This document shows, in pieces, positions 51,905 through 62,599 of a stretch of 64,000 nt of DNA. How positions within the stretch are numbered: the first letter of the stretch is position 1; each line of letters starts with the position of its first letter. Made by a program: the position numbers and the translations under genes. Source of the stretch: Acidobacteriota bacterium (GTDB lineage: Bacteria > Acidobacteriota > Vicinamibacteria > Vicinamibacterales > Fen-181). The stretch spans positions 35,019 through 99,018 of the forward strand of contig PMZR01000125.1 in NCBI GenBank assembly GCA_003170135.1. Reading direction: 5' to 3'. Below the pieces are notes generated by a model. The model ran no database searches, was not told the origin of the DNA, and saw nothing but the letters and a program-made list of their open reading frames with translations.

Positions 51905-53089
51905 TCATGCCGGGACCACCTGCCCCTTTGACGTACCTGTGCCCCGCAGCGCGTCCCTGTAGACGGCAAGGAACTGCGCGGCGACGGCATCAGGCGAGAA
52001 GTTGCGACGGAGGGCGCGCCGCGTGTCGGAGCGGACGCGTCGCTTCATTTCCAGGACGTCGATGATGGCGCCGGCCAGCGCCACATCGTTCTCTCTGGGG
52101 ACGATGGCGACGTCGACACCGAACAGGTCGTTCAGCTCCACGCCGCCGGGATTGTCCGACGACACGACGGGTGTGCCGCAGGCCAGCGCCTCCAGGGCGA
52201 CGGTCGGACACGCCTCGAGCAACGATGGCAGCGCGAACACGTCGGCCGCCATGTCGTAGCGGGCGACGGCCGCGTTGTCGACCAGGCCGGCAAACGTCAC
52301 GTGCCCTTCGACACCCGCGCTGCGCGCGACCATCTGCAGTTCGTCTCGCATCGGGCCGGTGCCGCAGATGACCAGCCGGGTGTCCGGGAACCAGCGCACC
52401 ACCTCGCCCATCGCCTGGAGCAGGTAGCGCTGGCCGGCCAGCGGGTGGAGTCGCTTGACGTTCACGATGACGTGGCGGTTGTGCAGGCCGAGTGAGTCAC
52501 GCGCCTCGCGGATGCTCATCGAATCGCCAAGGAACTCCTCGGCGACCGGCGGATAGATGACGGTGGCATCGCGGCGCCCCAGCCCGACGTCGCTGGCATG
52601 AGCCATCAGGCCCTGGCTGTAGAAGGTCACCTGCGCCGCGCTTCGGTAGGCGCGCGTGAACAGGTCGAGCAACCGCCGCGGCTTGTAATGCCAGACCTCG
52701 GTGCCGTACAGGGTCAACACGGTCGGCTTGCGTCTGCGCGCCGCCAGCCACGCGCAGACTTCGACCAGGAAACCGTTGCTGTGCAGGTGCACGAGATCCG
52801 AGGAATCGATGAGCGGGCCGGCGACTTTCGCGATCGTGATGAAGCCGCTCACGGCGTCGATCTTCAGACGGCTCAGAAGCGCCGATTCCCCACGGTGCCT
52901 CGGAACCCACGCGACCGGCCCCGGCATGTCCACCCTGGCGACGTGCCTCCCCGCATCCTGCCGGGGAGGATGCGCGAGGTAGGCCACCTCGTCGCCCGCG
53001 GACACGGCCCACTGCCCCAGGTGAAACGGCAACAGCGCGTTGGCTGCCTGGTCGGGCGGGAGGTGAGGGGTGACGTGACAGATCCGCAT
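51905..53089 (-). CDS. Glycosyltransferase family 4
   Basis: MRICHVTPHLPPDQAANALLPFHLG...VNVKRLHPLAGQRYLLQAMGEV...LPSLLEACPTVALEALACGTPVVSSDNPGG. Confidence 0.92.
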   Translation of the reverse strand: MRICHVTPHLPPDQAANALLPFHLGQWAVSAGDEVAYLAHPPRQDAGRHVARVDMPGPVAWVPRHRGESALLSRLKIDAVSGFITIAKVAGPLIDSSDLVHLHSNGFLVEVCAWLAARRRKPTVLTLYGTEVWHYKPRRLLDLFTRAYRSAAQVTFYSQGLMAHASDVGLGRRDATVIYPPVAEEFLGDSMSIREARDSLGLHNRHVIVNVKRLHPLAGQRYLLQAMGEVVRWFPDTRLVICGTGPMRDELQMVARSAGVEGHVTFAGLVDNAAVARYDMAADVFALPSLLEACPTVALEALACGTPVVSSDNPGGVELNDLFGVDVAIVPRENDVALAGAIIDVLEMKRRVRSDTRRALRRNFSPDAVAAQFLAVYRDALRGTGTSKGQVVPA

Positions 53090-53094
53090 GGTCA

Positions 53095-54102
53095 CTACGC
53101 CGCAGGCCCGGCGAGCGGGGAAGGTCGCGCGCCCGACTCGCCGTACTGTGTCCGGAACTCGTGGAACGTGGCCGGCACCGCCTGCAGATCCTCGATCGCG
53201 AACCGCAGGAACCGATCGAGCTTGTCGAAGAACGCCGACAGCTCGCTCTCGTTCCGGTTGTACGGGCTGCCGCCCACGATGGCTTCGCTCGAATGAAACA
53301 ACAGATTCAGTTGCGGCGTGCCGGCGCCCGCCAGCCGGCGGGCCAGCGCCTTCATGTCGGCGAGCGGGGAATACGAAGGCCTCAGCCACATCACCCGGGC
53401 GACCCCCGCCTTCCGCAGGACGCGCTTGGTCGTGTACGGCCACGGCGCTCGCCCGTACAGCCGTTCGAGCCACGCTGGCAGGCGACGGTTCAGCCCCGCC
53501 GACACGGGCACTTCCAGCACGTCGCTCGCCCCCGGTCGCCGCGCGTCGTCGTAGGCAAGGAAGTAGGGCGACGCAGGCGCGCCGACGAAATCGGGACCGC
53601 CCTTGTGCGCCTCGTAGAAGAGAGGCGCGACGCTCGACTCGACGAGATACCCGGCCCGTTCGAGCGCCGAGACGTGCGCGGCGGAGAACCCGAACCGGCC
53701 CGAGCGGTAGGAGACCGGCCGCGCGCCGAGCCTGTACTCAATGGCTTCCGTCAGGGTGCCGAGCTGCTCGTCGAACTGCTCGATCGGCAGCGCCATCGCG
53801 TAGGGATGGCGGCGGACGTCCTCGGCGCGGCACGGCGGTGTCTCCCACGCGTGATGGTGGGCGCCGATTTCACAGTTGCCGCGCGCCAGCAGGCGGCCGA
53901 GCAGCGCCGCCGCGCGCGGATCGGCGACGACCGGATGCGTGACAAGGTAGGTCGGGCGCACGCCGCGGCGTTCGAACCGTTCGTGCAGCGCCTCGAGCGC
54001 GTAGATGTTCTCGAACGTCTGGCGCTCCCGGGCGGCGACATCCCACTGGTTGTCGCCCTCGGTGTCGATCCCGACGAGCAGGAAAGGCCGCGCCGCGTTC
54101 AC
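53095..54102 (-). CDS. Polysaccharide deacetylase-like protein
   Basis: FLLVGIDTEGDNQWD...LLARGNCEIGAHHHAWETPPC...SYRSGRFGFSAAHVSALERAGYLVESSV. Confidence 0.82.
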   Translation of the reverse strand: MNAARPFLLVGIDTEGDNQWDVAARERQTFENIYALEALHERFERRGVRPTYLVTHPVVADPRAAALLGRLLARGNCEIGAHHHAWETPPCRAEDVRRHPYAMALPIEQFDEQLGTLTEAIEYRLGARPVSYRSGRFGFSAAHVSALERAGYLVESSVAPLFYEAHKGGPDFVGAPASPYFLAYDDARRPGASDVLEVPVSAGLNRRLPAWLERLYGRAPWPYTTKRVLRKAGVARVMWLRPSYSPLADMKALARRLAGAGTPQLNLLFHSSEAIVGGSPYNRNESELSAFFDKLDRFLRFAIEDLQAVPATFHEFRTQYGESGARPSPLAGPAA

Positions 54103-54106
54103 TCGT

Positions 54107-55186
54107 TTATCGATCCTGGTCCGAATCGCCCAGCGTGACGTGCCAGCGGTCCTTGTTGTCGTAGAAGGTCGCCGGCACGGGCGACCCGTTGATCTTCGCG
54201 ACGAACTCCATGGTGCTCTTCACCTGGAAGTAGCCCGCCTTCTTCAGGGCGTGCCTGAACCCCGCGTGCATCGCGAACGTGCGAATCTTGTCCGAGTCGG
54301 CCTCCCGCGCTTCCACATCCACGAAGCGCAGGAGCGCTCTCAACGCGTCGGGGTCGTCCGGGTCCGCCAGGAAGTCGACGAGCAGCGTGACGCGTCCGCG
54401 CGGTTCCTGCACGTGCCGGTAGACCGCGTACCCGCGCGGCAGCCCGGCGCCGCCACGGGCTGCGGTCGCACCGTGTGGCCCGATGCCGTGCAGGACAACG
54501 ATGTTGTAACGCACGTGCGGCGGCTCCGCGTATTTCCAGTTCAGGTAGGCGGCGTCGCGGCGCACCGCGAGGTCGAACGTCGGGGCGACCGATTCCCACA
54601 ACGCGGTGAACCCGTCGTCGAAGCGGCGGATGGTGGCGAGTTCGCCTTCGACCGGACGCGAACGCGCGACCAGGCGGATGAGCGGCAGCGTCAGGGCGGA
54701 CACCAACCGGTTGATCGGCATGGGCCACGAGGGCCGGCGGACGGCCCGGCGCGTGAGCGGTTTCACCAGGCATGGCACGGGGCCCACATCCGGCCAGCGC
54801 AGCTTCTTGAAGAGCCGGTACGAGCCTTCCGACAGCCCGAGACCGAGCGATGCGCCGACGTGCTCGTCCCAGGTGCGGAAGAGCACTTCGCCCAGTCCCT
54901 GGCGCTGGCGTTCGGGCGCGACCATCACGTCCATGCCCCAGGACGCGCAGACGTCGCGGCCGGCGACGTGCAGGCGCACCGGCATCGTGGCGTACTGCCC
55001 CACGACCGTCGGTCCTTCGCGAGCGATCCAGATTTCGGGCGATCCGGCCGCGTTGTTCGGGTTCCGCAGGTACTGCCAGTCCCAGCGGAGCTTGTTCGCC
55101 TCGGCCGCGTCGGGTCCGAACACACGGCGATACATCTGATCGACGGCGTGGCGGTCGGCGGGCGTGTAGTGATCGATTTCGGCCAT
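54107..55186 (-). CDS. GNAT family N-acetyltransferase
   Basis: IWIAREGPTVVGQYATMPVRLHVAGRDVCASWGMDVMVAPERQRQGLGEVLFRTWDEH. Confidence 0.78.
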   Translation of the reverse strand: MAEIDHYTPADRHAVDQMYRRVFGPDAAEANKLRWDWQYLRNPNNAAGSPEIWIAREGPTVVGQYATMPVRLHVAGRDVCASWGMDVMVAPERQRQGLGEVLFRTWDEHVGASLGLGLSEGSYRLFKKLRWPDVGPVPCLVKPLTRRAVRRPSWPMPINRLVSALTLPLIRLVARSRPVEGELATIRRFDDGFTALWESVAPTFDLAVRRDAAYLNWKYAEPPHVRYNIVVLHGIGPHGATAARGGAGLPRGYAVYRHVQEPRGRVTLLVDFLADPDDPDALRALLRFVDVEAREADSDKIRTFAMHAGFRHALKKAGYFQVKSTMEFVAKINGSPVPATFYDNKDRWHVTLGDSDQDR

Positions 55187-55197
55187 GACGCACACGA

Positions 55198-56034
55198 TCA
55201 GGGGCGCGCGAGCACGTACTCGATGTTCGACGTGAAGATGTCCTGCATCCACAGATGGCGCCGCAACAGCGTGGCGAGCGGACGGGGCGCGCGCCTCGCC
55301 GTTCCCGTCAGGTGCACTTCCTCGCGCACGACCTCCAGGCCCGAGGCGCCGATCTGCCGGCGGAGGCGATCGAGTCGGACGCGTTCGAGCAGGTCGTCGT
55401 GCTTCGACTCGCCGCGCCGGGCGGCGCCGATGAAGGAATTCTCGTGCACCGGTTCGCGCAGCGTCCATGGCGCCCGGCGTGCGAGCATCAGGAACGTGCC
55501 GAACGCGAGCCGGCGGCCGAGCAAAAGGTGCAGCGGGATCGGGATCCGCAGTCGCGGCAGGTGTGCACCTGCAAACGACAGGTACGGCGCCGTCGACAGG
55601 TACATCGATCCGCCGGGCCGCAGCACGCGCGCGCACTCCCGCAGGTAGCGTGGCGCGTCGGCGACGTGCTCGAGAACGGCGTGCGAGAGCAGCAGGTCGA
55701 AGCTGGCGTCCCGGAACGGCAGCGCCTGGCCGTCGGCCACGGCGAACCGGAGATTGCAGACGCGCCGCTCGGTGGCCAGCCGCGTGCCGGCGCCGCGGAA
55801 CCGCTCCGTGATGTCGATGCCCATCACCAGCTGCGCCTCCTCGGCGAGTGACAGGGGCATCCCGCCGCCGCCGCAACCCGCGTCGAGGACCCGGCCGCGG
55901 ATGACGACGCCGGCCCGCTCGAGGAACGCGATCACCTTCGCGCTCCGGTAGTACTCGAACAGCGCGTAGTCGTACTCCGAGCGGAAGCGGCGGTCGGCGT
56001 GCGTCTTGATGGCGGACTCGTCGATGTGGCGCAC
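55198..56034 (-). CDS. Class I SAM-dependent methyltransferase (start uncertain; ORF open to 56193)
   Basis: RGRVLDAGCGGGGMPLSLAEEAQLVMGIDITERFRGAGTRL...FDLLLSHAVLEHVADAPRYLRECARVLRPGGSMYLSTAPY. Confidence 0.9.
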   Translation of the reverse strand: MRHIDESAIKTHADRRFRSEYDYALFEYYRSAKVIAFLERAGVVIRGRVLDAGCGGGGMPLSLAEEAQLVMGIDITERFRGAGTRLATERRVCNLRFAVADGQALPFRDASFDLLLSHAVLEHVADAPRYLRECARVLRPGGSMYLSTAPYLSFAGAHLPRLRIPIPLHLLLGRRLAFGTFLMLARRAPWTLREPVHENSFIGAARRGESKHDDLLERVRLDRLRRQIGASGLEVVREEVHLTGTARRAPRPLATLLRRHLWMQDIFTSNIEYVLARP

Positions 56035-56344
56035 GGCTGGTTCGTGATTCGGGCGGAGCCCTGCTGAGCTGCGGTCCAGGGGGGCGCCGTTGGTCTGCCG
56101 ATCGGCTGCGGGTCCCGCGTCGAGGCGGGATCCCGCCGGCGATCGGCCCGGGAGAACTCGGCGGATCGCAGCAGGAAAGGTGCAGTGTAGCATCTCGGGC
56201 GGTCGGACCGCATCATCGGCCGACCGGCGGCGGCGACCTCATCAACTCGTCCGTGGTTCCATGGTACACTCGCCCGGGTTCACGCTTGGCGTTCCGCAAG
56301 CGCGCCCTTCATTCAATAGAGATTCTCCGGTGGTTCCTCGATCA

Positions 56345-57505
56345 GTGAAGATCGTGACGCACGCGAAACTGTGGGCTTTCGTCGCGGTCATGGTCTGCCA
56401 GTTCGTCCTCTTCGAGGCCGGCCTCCGCCTCGCGGGCGGCTCCGAGGCGGCCCCCGCTTTCCAGCGCCTGTTCATGACCGACAGCCGCATCGGCTATCGA
56501 CTGAAGCCCGGCGCCCGGACGCGCTACAAGACAGCGTCATTCGACACCGACATCGTCATCAACTCGTCCGGGACGCGCGATGAGGAAATCGGGCCGAAGG
56601 CGCCGGACGAGCGGCGAATTGTCGTGCTGGGCGATTCGCTCGTGATGTCGGTGCAGGTGGGACTCCAGCAGACCTTCTGCAAGCGCCTCGAACAATCGCT
56701 CAACCGCGATCCATCCCTCGGCCCGGTGCGCTATCGGGTGATCAACGCCGGGGTCCAGGGGTACGGCCCGGTCGAGGACTGGCTGTTCTACGAGCACGTC
56801 GCGGCGGCCTTCGACCCCGACGTCGTGCTGGTGGCGCTGTTTGTCGGCAACGATGCGATCGAAGCGGCCGATTCCGCCCCTCATCTGGGTGGTGGGCCGG
56901 TGCTGCCTGACGTGCGCCCGCCGACCGTCAACCAGCCGTTCGCGGCATCGGCGTGGCTGCGCCGCGTCGTCCGGCGGAGCATGGTCCTGCAGATCGTGCG
57001 GCTCCGCCTCATGCTTCTCACGCAGCGATTCGGTGCGTCGGGGGATGCGGGCGTCGAGCGACCGCTGACCGTCTATCTGCCGACGCCCCCCGCGGACGTC
57101 GTGAGGGGGCTCGCGGTGACGCGGGACTGCGTATCGCGCATCGCGGCGCTTGCCTCGGCGCACGGCGCGAGCACGGGCGTGGTGCTGATGCCGGCCCGGT
57201 TGCAGGTGAACGACACGGACTTCGCGAATCTGCAGGCGGTGGCCGCCGAGCACCGGCAGACCCTGGTCCGCAACGCCGCGACCGACCGGTTCAAGGCGGC
57301 CCTGGCCGGTCTGCCGGTTCCCGTGATGGACGCGCTGCCGCCGCTCTTCAACGCGCCGCGCCGGTCGGAGATGTTCTTCGAAGACACCGTGCACCTGACG
57401 CCACGCGGCCACCAGATCCTGGCAGACGCGCTCGCGCAGTTCCTGCGCGACTCGCATCTGGTTTCGACACCCCGGTCGAGCCCGGTGGTGAACACCGGCC
57501 GCTGA
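56345..57505 (+). CDS. SGNH/GDSL-like hydrolase, membrane-anchored (start uncertain)
   Basis: RRIVVLGDSLVMSVQVGLQQTFCKRLEQ...INAGVQGYGPVEDWLFYEH...VVLVALFVGNDAIE...DTVHLTPRGHQILADAL. Confidence 0.85.
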   Translation: MKIVTHAKLWAFVAVMVCQFVLFEAGLRLAGGSEAAPAFQRLFMTDSRIGYRLKPGARTRYKTASFDTDIVINSSGTRDEEIGPKAPDERRIVVLGDSLVMSVQVGLQQTFCKRLEQSLNRDPSLGPVRYRVINAGVQGYGPVEDWLFYEHVAAAFDPDVVLVALFVGNDAIEAADSAPHLGGGPVLPDVRPPTVNQPFAASAWLRRVVRRSMVLQIVRLRLMLLTQRFGASGDAGVERPLTVYLPTPPADVVRGLAVTRDCVSRIAALASAHGASTGVVLMPARLQVNDTDFANLQAVAAEHRQTLVRNAATDRFKAALAGLPVPVMDALPPLFNAPRRSEMFFEDTVHLTPRGHQILADALAQFLRDSHLVSTPRSSPVVNTGR

Positions 57506-58968
57506 TGGTCTTCAATTCCCTGCACTTCGCCGGGTTCTTCCTGGTCGTCTACGGGCTGTATCGCGTGCTGCCGCATCGCCCGCAGAACTGGCTGCTGCTC
57601 ATCGCCAGTTATTACTTCTACGCGGCGTGGGACTGGCGGTTCCTGGGGCTGCTCGTCGCGTCCACGGTCGTCGACTTCTGCTGCGGCCTCTACATCGCGA
57701 GCCGCGAGTCGCCTCACCAGAGGAAGATCGCGCTCATCGTGAGCATCGCCTTCAACCTGTCGATGCTCGGCTTCTTCAAGTACTTCAACTTCTTCGCTGC
57801 CAACCTGCACGGGCTGTTCGGCCTGTTCGGCTGGAAGGTGGACTTCATCACGCTGCGCGTGCTGTTGCCCATCGGCATCTCGTTCTACACGTTCATCACC
57901 ATGAGCTACGTGATCGACGTGTACCGCCGGCACATCGAGCCGACACGGAACTTCCTGGAATTCGCGGTGTTCGTCGCTTATTTCCCGCACCTGGTGGCCG
58001 GGCCGATTCTCCGGGCGTCGCTCCTGCTTCCCCAGATCGCGGCCCGCAGGACGATCAGCAGGTCGCAGATGGTCGAGGGCGCCTGGCTCGTCGGCTGGGG
58101 TCTCTTCAAGAAGATGTTCGTCGCCGACAACCTGGCCCGAGTCGCCGATGCCGTCTTCGCCGCGGGCGGCCATCCCTCGGGACTCGAGGTGCTGCTGGGC
58201 ACCTACGCGTTCGCGTTCCAGATCTACGGCGACTTCTCCGGCTACTCCGACATCGCGCGCGGCGTCTCGAAGCTGATGGGGATCGAGCTGAACATCAATT
58301 TCCGGTTCCCCTACTTCGTTCGCTCGCCGCAGGAATTCTGGCAGCACTGGCACATCAGCCTGTCGACGTGGCTGCGCGACTACGTGTTCCTTCCGCTCAG
58401 CTATTCGTTGTCGCGCACATTGGACGGGGTGCGGTGGCTCGGGCTGCGCGACGACTTCTGGATCTACGCGACCGGTACGATGATCACGATGATCGCGGCC
58501 GGTCTCTGGCACGGTGCCGCGTGGAATTTCGTGCTGTGGGGCGTGTACCAAGGCCTGCTGCTGGTGGCGTTCGTGCTCGTGGGAGGGCGCAAACGGAGAA
58601 GGCGGCCGCGCGGCGCGGGCGGATCGCAACTGGCACGCGCCCTTGGCATGGCCGCCATGTTCCACCTGACCTGCTATGGGTGGTTGATCTTCAGGGCGAA
58701 GTCGCTGCCGCAGATCGGCGATCTGACAGCCGACCTGTTCGCGCGCTTCCATCCTTCAATCGACGTGCTGGCCGCCCGCGGGCTTCCCCTCTTGTTCTAT
58801 GCGACGCCGCTGCTCGTCGTCCACGCCTTCGAGGCGGCGCATGACGATCTCGCGGTCGTGCTGCGGTGGCCGCTGCTCGTGCGCTACGGCGTGTGGGCGA
58901 CGATGATCTACCTGATCGTCCTGTTCGGCGATTTCGCCGGCGCGCAGTTCATCTACTTCCAGTTCTGA
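57505..58968 (+). CDS. MBOAT family O-acyltransferase (AlgI-like)
   Basis: LLLIASYYFYAAWDWRFLGLL, VLLPIGISFYTFITMSYVIDVYR, FWQHWHISLSTWLRDYVFLPL, AGLWHGAAWNFVLWGVYQG. Confidence 0.95.
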   Translation: MVFNSLHFAGFFLVVYGLYRVLPHRPQNWLLLIASYYFYAAWDWRFLGLLVASTVVDFCCGLYIASRESPHQRKIALIVSIAFNLSMLGFFKYFNFFAANLHGLFGLFGWKVDFITLRVLLPIGISFYTFITMSYVIDVYRRHIEPTRNFLEFAVFVAYFPHLVAGPILRASLLLPQIAARRTISRSQMVEGAWLVGWGLFKKMFVADNLARVADAVFAAGGHPSGLEVLLGTYAFAFQIYGDFSGYSDIARGVSKLMGIELNINFRFPYFVRSPQEFWQHWHISLSTWLRDYVFLPLSYSLSRTLDGVRWLGLRDDFWIYATGTMITMIAAGLWHGAAWNFVLWGVYQGLLLVAFVLVGGRKRRRRPRGAGGSQLARALGMAAMFHLTCYGWLIFRAKSLPQIGDLTADLFARFHPSIDVLAARGLPLLFYATPLLVVHAFEAAHDDLAVVLRWPLLVRYGVWATMIYLIVLFGDFAGAQFIYFQF

Positions 58969-60854
58969 AGACTGACGACGGGCGCGCGCGCCGGGTCCGG
59001 GAGTGCGAGCTCGCGAACGCCTCCCGAACCGTAGTACAGGACGCGCCAGTCGCGCAGATCGAAGCTCTCCGCGAGCCGTAGCGTCAATCGTTGCCCGCCC
59101 GCGACAGGTGCCGTCGTGAGCTCCCCGACCGCCGTCGCGACGCGGCGAGCGATCGGCGGCCACAAGACGATGTCGAAGTGCCGGAGGTCGGGGGAGGTGA
59201 GCAACCGCTCGGTCGCTCCCTGCACGCGCACGACGACCGTCCGAGGGCCCTCCCACGTGGCGTCGGTCGCCACGTCGTTGCCGACGACCCGCACAACGGC
59301 GCGCACGGACCCAGGCAGACAACCCGTACGGTCGTCCTCGAAGGTGTAGTCGTAGAAGTTGCAATAGACGTCGCGCACGTTCACCGGGGCCGTCAGGAAC
59401 AGGATCTTGCGGGCGTGGCACGCGTCGGCTTCCTGCAGACGCACGAGGCGGGCCGCGTCGCGGGTCATCACGCCGGCCCACGTCCAGTCGCCGGCCTTCA
59501 GTTGAATCTGCCATCCCGACACCGCCAGGACGACGGCGAGCAGCACCAACGCGACGGTCCTGCCGGCGTTTCTCAATAGCGAGACGGCGTAGCCGGCCAG
59601 CAGCGACACGCCAATCGACGCGACGTAGAGGTAGCGCTTGCCCTCGGTCATGCTGGACACGGGCAGCAGGGCCGCGGCAATGAAAACGAGAAGGAACGCC
59701 ACGCGCCTGTTGTGGATCGCCGCCGCCCCGGCCCAGCCGGTGTGGCGCCTCCACACGAACACGAGCAGCGTGGCGGCGGCCGCGACGACAGCCAGGCCCG
59801 TCGTCCAGTAGATGGTGGCATTCGGATCGAACGTCGGTGGGGCGGAGCGGCCGAGCGTGATGATCGGCGACAGCAGGTAAACGCCGGCGAAGCTCGCAAA
59901 TGCAAGCTTGGGTCTCACAAACGCGGCCGTTGCCGGCAGCGTGCTCGCCGCGAACGCCACCGCGAGGGTGAACGCGAATGCGGCAAGCAGGCGCAGGCGC
60001 CACGTTGCGAACCGGGCGAGCAATCCATCGGCGTCTGCGAAAGCCAACCCGACCAGCGCGACCAGCAGGCCGCCCAGTATCGCGACCTTCGCCAATCGCG
60101 CCAGTCCCTGGCCCAGTTCCGGTCCCCCGGCCGCGAAACGAACCGCGGAGTACAGCACGACGATGGCGACCAGTGGCAGCAGGCGCCAGAACGTCGAGCG
60201 ACCCGAGCGGCGAGCGACGAAGACGTCGTACGCGGCGGCGATCACCGGGAAGGCGAACGCGGACTCCTTGGACAGCAGTGCGAGCAGGAAACACAGGACC
60301 GCAACGGCGTGGACCGCGACCCCGCGTCGGGGCGTGAGCGGATCCGCCGCAGCCCGCGTGGGGTCGGCGGCCTGGATCGCGAGCAGGCCGAGCAGCATCA
60401 GGAACGTCGCGAGCAGGTCGAAGCGGGCCGCCATCCAGAAGACGGCTTCGTGATTCGACGGATGCAACCCGAACAGCAGCGCGGCCGCCACGGCAGGCAA
60501 TTCGCCGAAGCATCGGCGCGCGAAGAGAAAGACGAGCGCGACGTTGGCCGTGTGGAGCAGCAGGCTGGTCAGGTGAAAGCCAACGGGCTGGGCGTGCCAG
60601 ATCTGCCAGTCGATTGCGTGTGACAGGAACGCGACCGGGCGATAGTAGCCGAAGAAATTGAGGTGGAAGTAGACGCCCGGATGCTGCAGACCGCCGGCCT
60701 GCCGCAGCAGGTGAAGGATGATGAAATCATCGCCGACGAAGGCCAGACCGAGTACCGGGCGGTAGGTCAGGACCGTGAGCGCCAGCGCGGCGAGCAGCCA
60801 GCGGTTCAGGCGGCGCGGGGGCACCGCACGGTGGAGCGTCGTCGCGGGCGTCAT
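58953..60854 (-). CDS. Multi-TM glycosyltransferase (GT39/PMT-like), 633 aa
   Basis: VGDDFIILHLLRQAGG...FHLTSLLLHTANVALVFLFARRCFGELPAVAAALLFGLHPSNHEAVFWMAARFDLLATFLMLLGL. Confidence 0.78.
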   Translation of the reverse strand: MTPATTLHRAVPPRRLNRWLLAALALTVLTYRPVLGLAFVGDDFIILHLLRQAGGLQHPGVYFHLNFFGYYRPVAFLSHAIDWQIWHAQPVGFHLTSLLLHTANVALVFLFARRCFGELPAVAAALLFGLHPSNHEAVFWMAARFDLLATFLMLLGLLAIQAADPTRAAADPLTPRRGVAVHAVAVLCFLLALLSKESAFAFPVIAAAYDVFVARRSGRSTFWRLLPLVAIVVLYSAVRFAAGGPELGQGLARLAKVAILGGLLVALVGLAFADADGLLARFATWRLRLLAAFAFTLAVAFAASTLPATAAFVRPKLAFASFAGVYLLSPIITLGRSAPPTFDPNATIYWTTGLAVVAAAATLLVFVWRRHTGWAGAAAIHNRRVAFLLVFIAAALLPVSSMTEGKRYLYVASIGVSLLAGYAVSLLRNAGRTVALVLLAVVLAVSGWQIQLKAGDWTWAGVMTRDAARLVRLQEADACHARKILFLTAPVNVRDVYCNFYDYTFEDDRTGCLPGSVRAVVRVVGNDVATDATWEGPRTVVVRVQGATERLLTSPDLRHFDIVLWPPIARRVATAVGELTTAPVAGGQRLTLRLAESFDLRDWRVLYYGSGGVRELALPDPARAPVVSLQNWK

Positions 60855-62599
60855 TACCGGAGTTCCCAGACTTCGACAATCGGTCCCGGACGATCGACCT
60901 CGAGGCTGGGGCGCACATCGTAGTCGGGCAGCTGGGCCACCGCATCCGCGCCGGCGTGGGCGTTGAACGGCGAGATGCGGAACACGAGGCGGGCCTGCGT
61001 CTCGAGCGCTCCGCGCAACGGATCCGCGTCGCGCCGCGAGAACTGTTTGAGCACCACGTAGCGCATGCCGGCCTGCCGCAATCGGGACAGGCCGGGATCG
61101 CGCAGGAGCGCGTCCGAATCCTCGAAGATCTTATCCTGATCCAGTCCGCCCCGGCCGAGATACACGAGGTTGTAGGCGGGCGCCGGGTATGGATCGAGCG
61201 CGAGCATCGCCTGGAAGCGCCTGCTCGCCCGGCTCACGCTGCCCACATGATCGATCAGCGCGCGCTCGAGCGCCCCGCGATCCGGCACCAGATGCACGGA
61301 ACCCGTCGGCAGGGCAACGCCGCTTCCCGCCGGCACGTGCTGTTCGATCCATCGTCGGGCGATCGTGCGGGTGTCGTCGGTACTGAAGAGGTGGTCCATC
61401 GTCATCGCGTAGAAGAGCGGCTGGACCATGCAGACGGCGGTCAGGGCGAGCGCCCCGGCGCGCCTGAGCCTCCATGTTCGTGCCAGCCAATCGATGCCGA
61501 GCGCCGCGAGGACCGCCAGGAACGGGTAGAGGGGATTCTGCAGCCGGCCGAACGGCCAGGCGTTCATCAGGAACAGGAAGAAGGCCACCGGGAACGAGAG
61601 CAGCCAGACGGCGAGCGGCCAGGTGCGTGCCAGGATGACCAGGCCAATCGCCGCGGCCACCACCATCGCGAAGCCGGCTCCCTGGCCGGCCAGGAGGCGC
61701 AGGTGTTCGCCTCCGGCGCCGAACCAGCCGTAGGTGGCGATTCCCCGGCCGACCACGATCTGGCGATTGGCGGCGATATCGCGCAGCGCCACCGAGTGAT
61801 CGAGGAGGACGTACGGGGAGAGGCACGCGAACGCCAACAGGCACGCACCGGCGGCAAGCCACGGGCGTCGATCGATGAGCACGCGCCGCAGCGATTTCAA
61901 GCGCAGCAGATGCGCGGCAGCGACCGGAACGACCGCGAAGGCGGCGTAGTAATGGAGAGCGAACGCCGTGCCGGCCAGCGCGCCGGCCAGCATCGAGTCC
62001 CGCACGCGGCCAAGCTGCCAGACCCGCCACGAGGCCAGCACCACCAGCAGCACGACGAGCGTGACGGGGACGTCGTGCTTGACGAAATGCGCATCGCGCA
62101 CCGGGATGTAGGCGACCGCCATCAGCGCCGCGGCCGAGCGCGCCATACCGCGGGAGCCGATCTTCCGCGCAAGCGCGTACACGCCGACAACCGCGGCGAT
62201 GCCGGCGGCGACCGAGACGGCCCGCGCCAGCAGGTAGAGCCCGCCCGGATCCACGAGGAAGGCCGTCTCGAACGCCTTCAGCGAGGCGACGCGCCCGACC
62301 GCGCGCAGCACGAGGAAGTCTCCGCCGACCACCGCAACGAGCACGTAGAAGTACAGGCTCGGATAGACAAAGTTGTGGGGGTTGAGCGTGCTGCCGCCCA
62401 GCGACAGCGCGCGCAGCAGGATGCTCGATTCGTCAGGGTTGTAAATGTCCGGCAGCCCGTAGCCAAGTCCCCAGCAGCGAAGGACCGCGGCGAGCGCCAC
62501 GCAGGCAACGAGGACCGCATCGACGCGGCGCCAGATCGGGGGCGCGCCGCCGGCAGTCGTCGAGATGCCGTCAGCGGCTGCGGCTCTGTGTGTCGCCAT
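60854..62599 (-). CDS. Multi-TM glycosyltransferase family 39-like protein
   Basis: LRCWGLGYGLPDIYNPDESSILLRALSLGGSTLNPHNFVYPSLYFYVLVAVVG (DE motif). Confidence 0.82.
   Translation of the reverse strand: MATHRAAAADGISTTAGGAPPIWRRVDAVLVACVALAAVLRCWGLGYGLPDIYNPDESSILLRALSLGGSTLNPHNFVYPSLYFYVLVAVVGGDFLVLRAVGRVASLKAFETAFLVDPGGLYLLARAVSVAAGIAAVVGVYALARKIGSRGMARSAAALMAVAYIPVRDAHFVKHDVPVTLVVLLVVLASWRVWQLGRVRDSMLAGALAGTAFALHYYAAFAVVPVAAAHLLRLKSLRRVLIDRRPWLAAGACLLAFACLSPYVLLDHSVALRDIAANRQIVVGRGIATYGWFGAGGEHLRLLAGQGAGFAMVVAAAIGLVILARTWPLAVWLLSFPVAFFLFLMNAWPFGRLQNPLYPFLAVLAALGIDWLARTWRLRRAGALALTAVCMVQPLFYAMTMDHLFSTDDTRTIARRWIEQHVPAGSGVALPTGSVHLVPDRGALERALIDHVGSVSRASRRFQAMLALDPYPAPAYNLVYLGRGGLDQDKIFEDSDALLRDPGLSRLRQAGMRYVVLKQFSRRDADPLRGALETQARLVFRISPFNAHAGADAVAQLPDYDVRPSLEVDRPGPIVEVWELR

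Noticed and set aside
56108-56136. GCGGGTCCCGC / GCGGGATCCCGC palindromes upstream of the methyltransferase as a terminator
   Set aside because: No T-run and position fits neither gene end; probably a local REP-like remnant, too weak to call.
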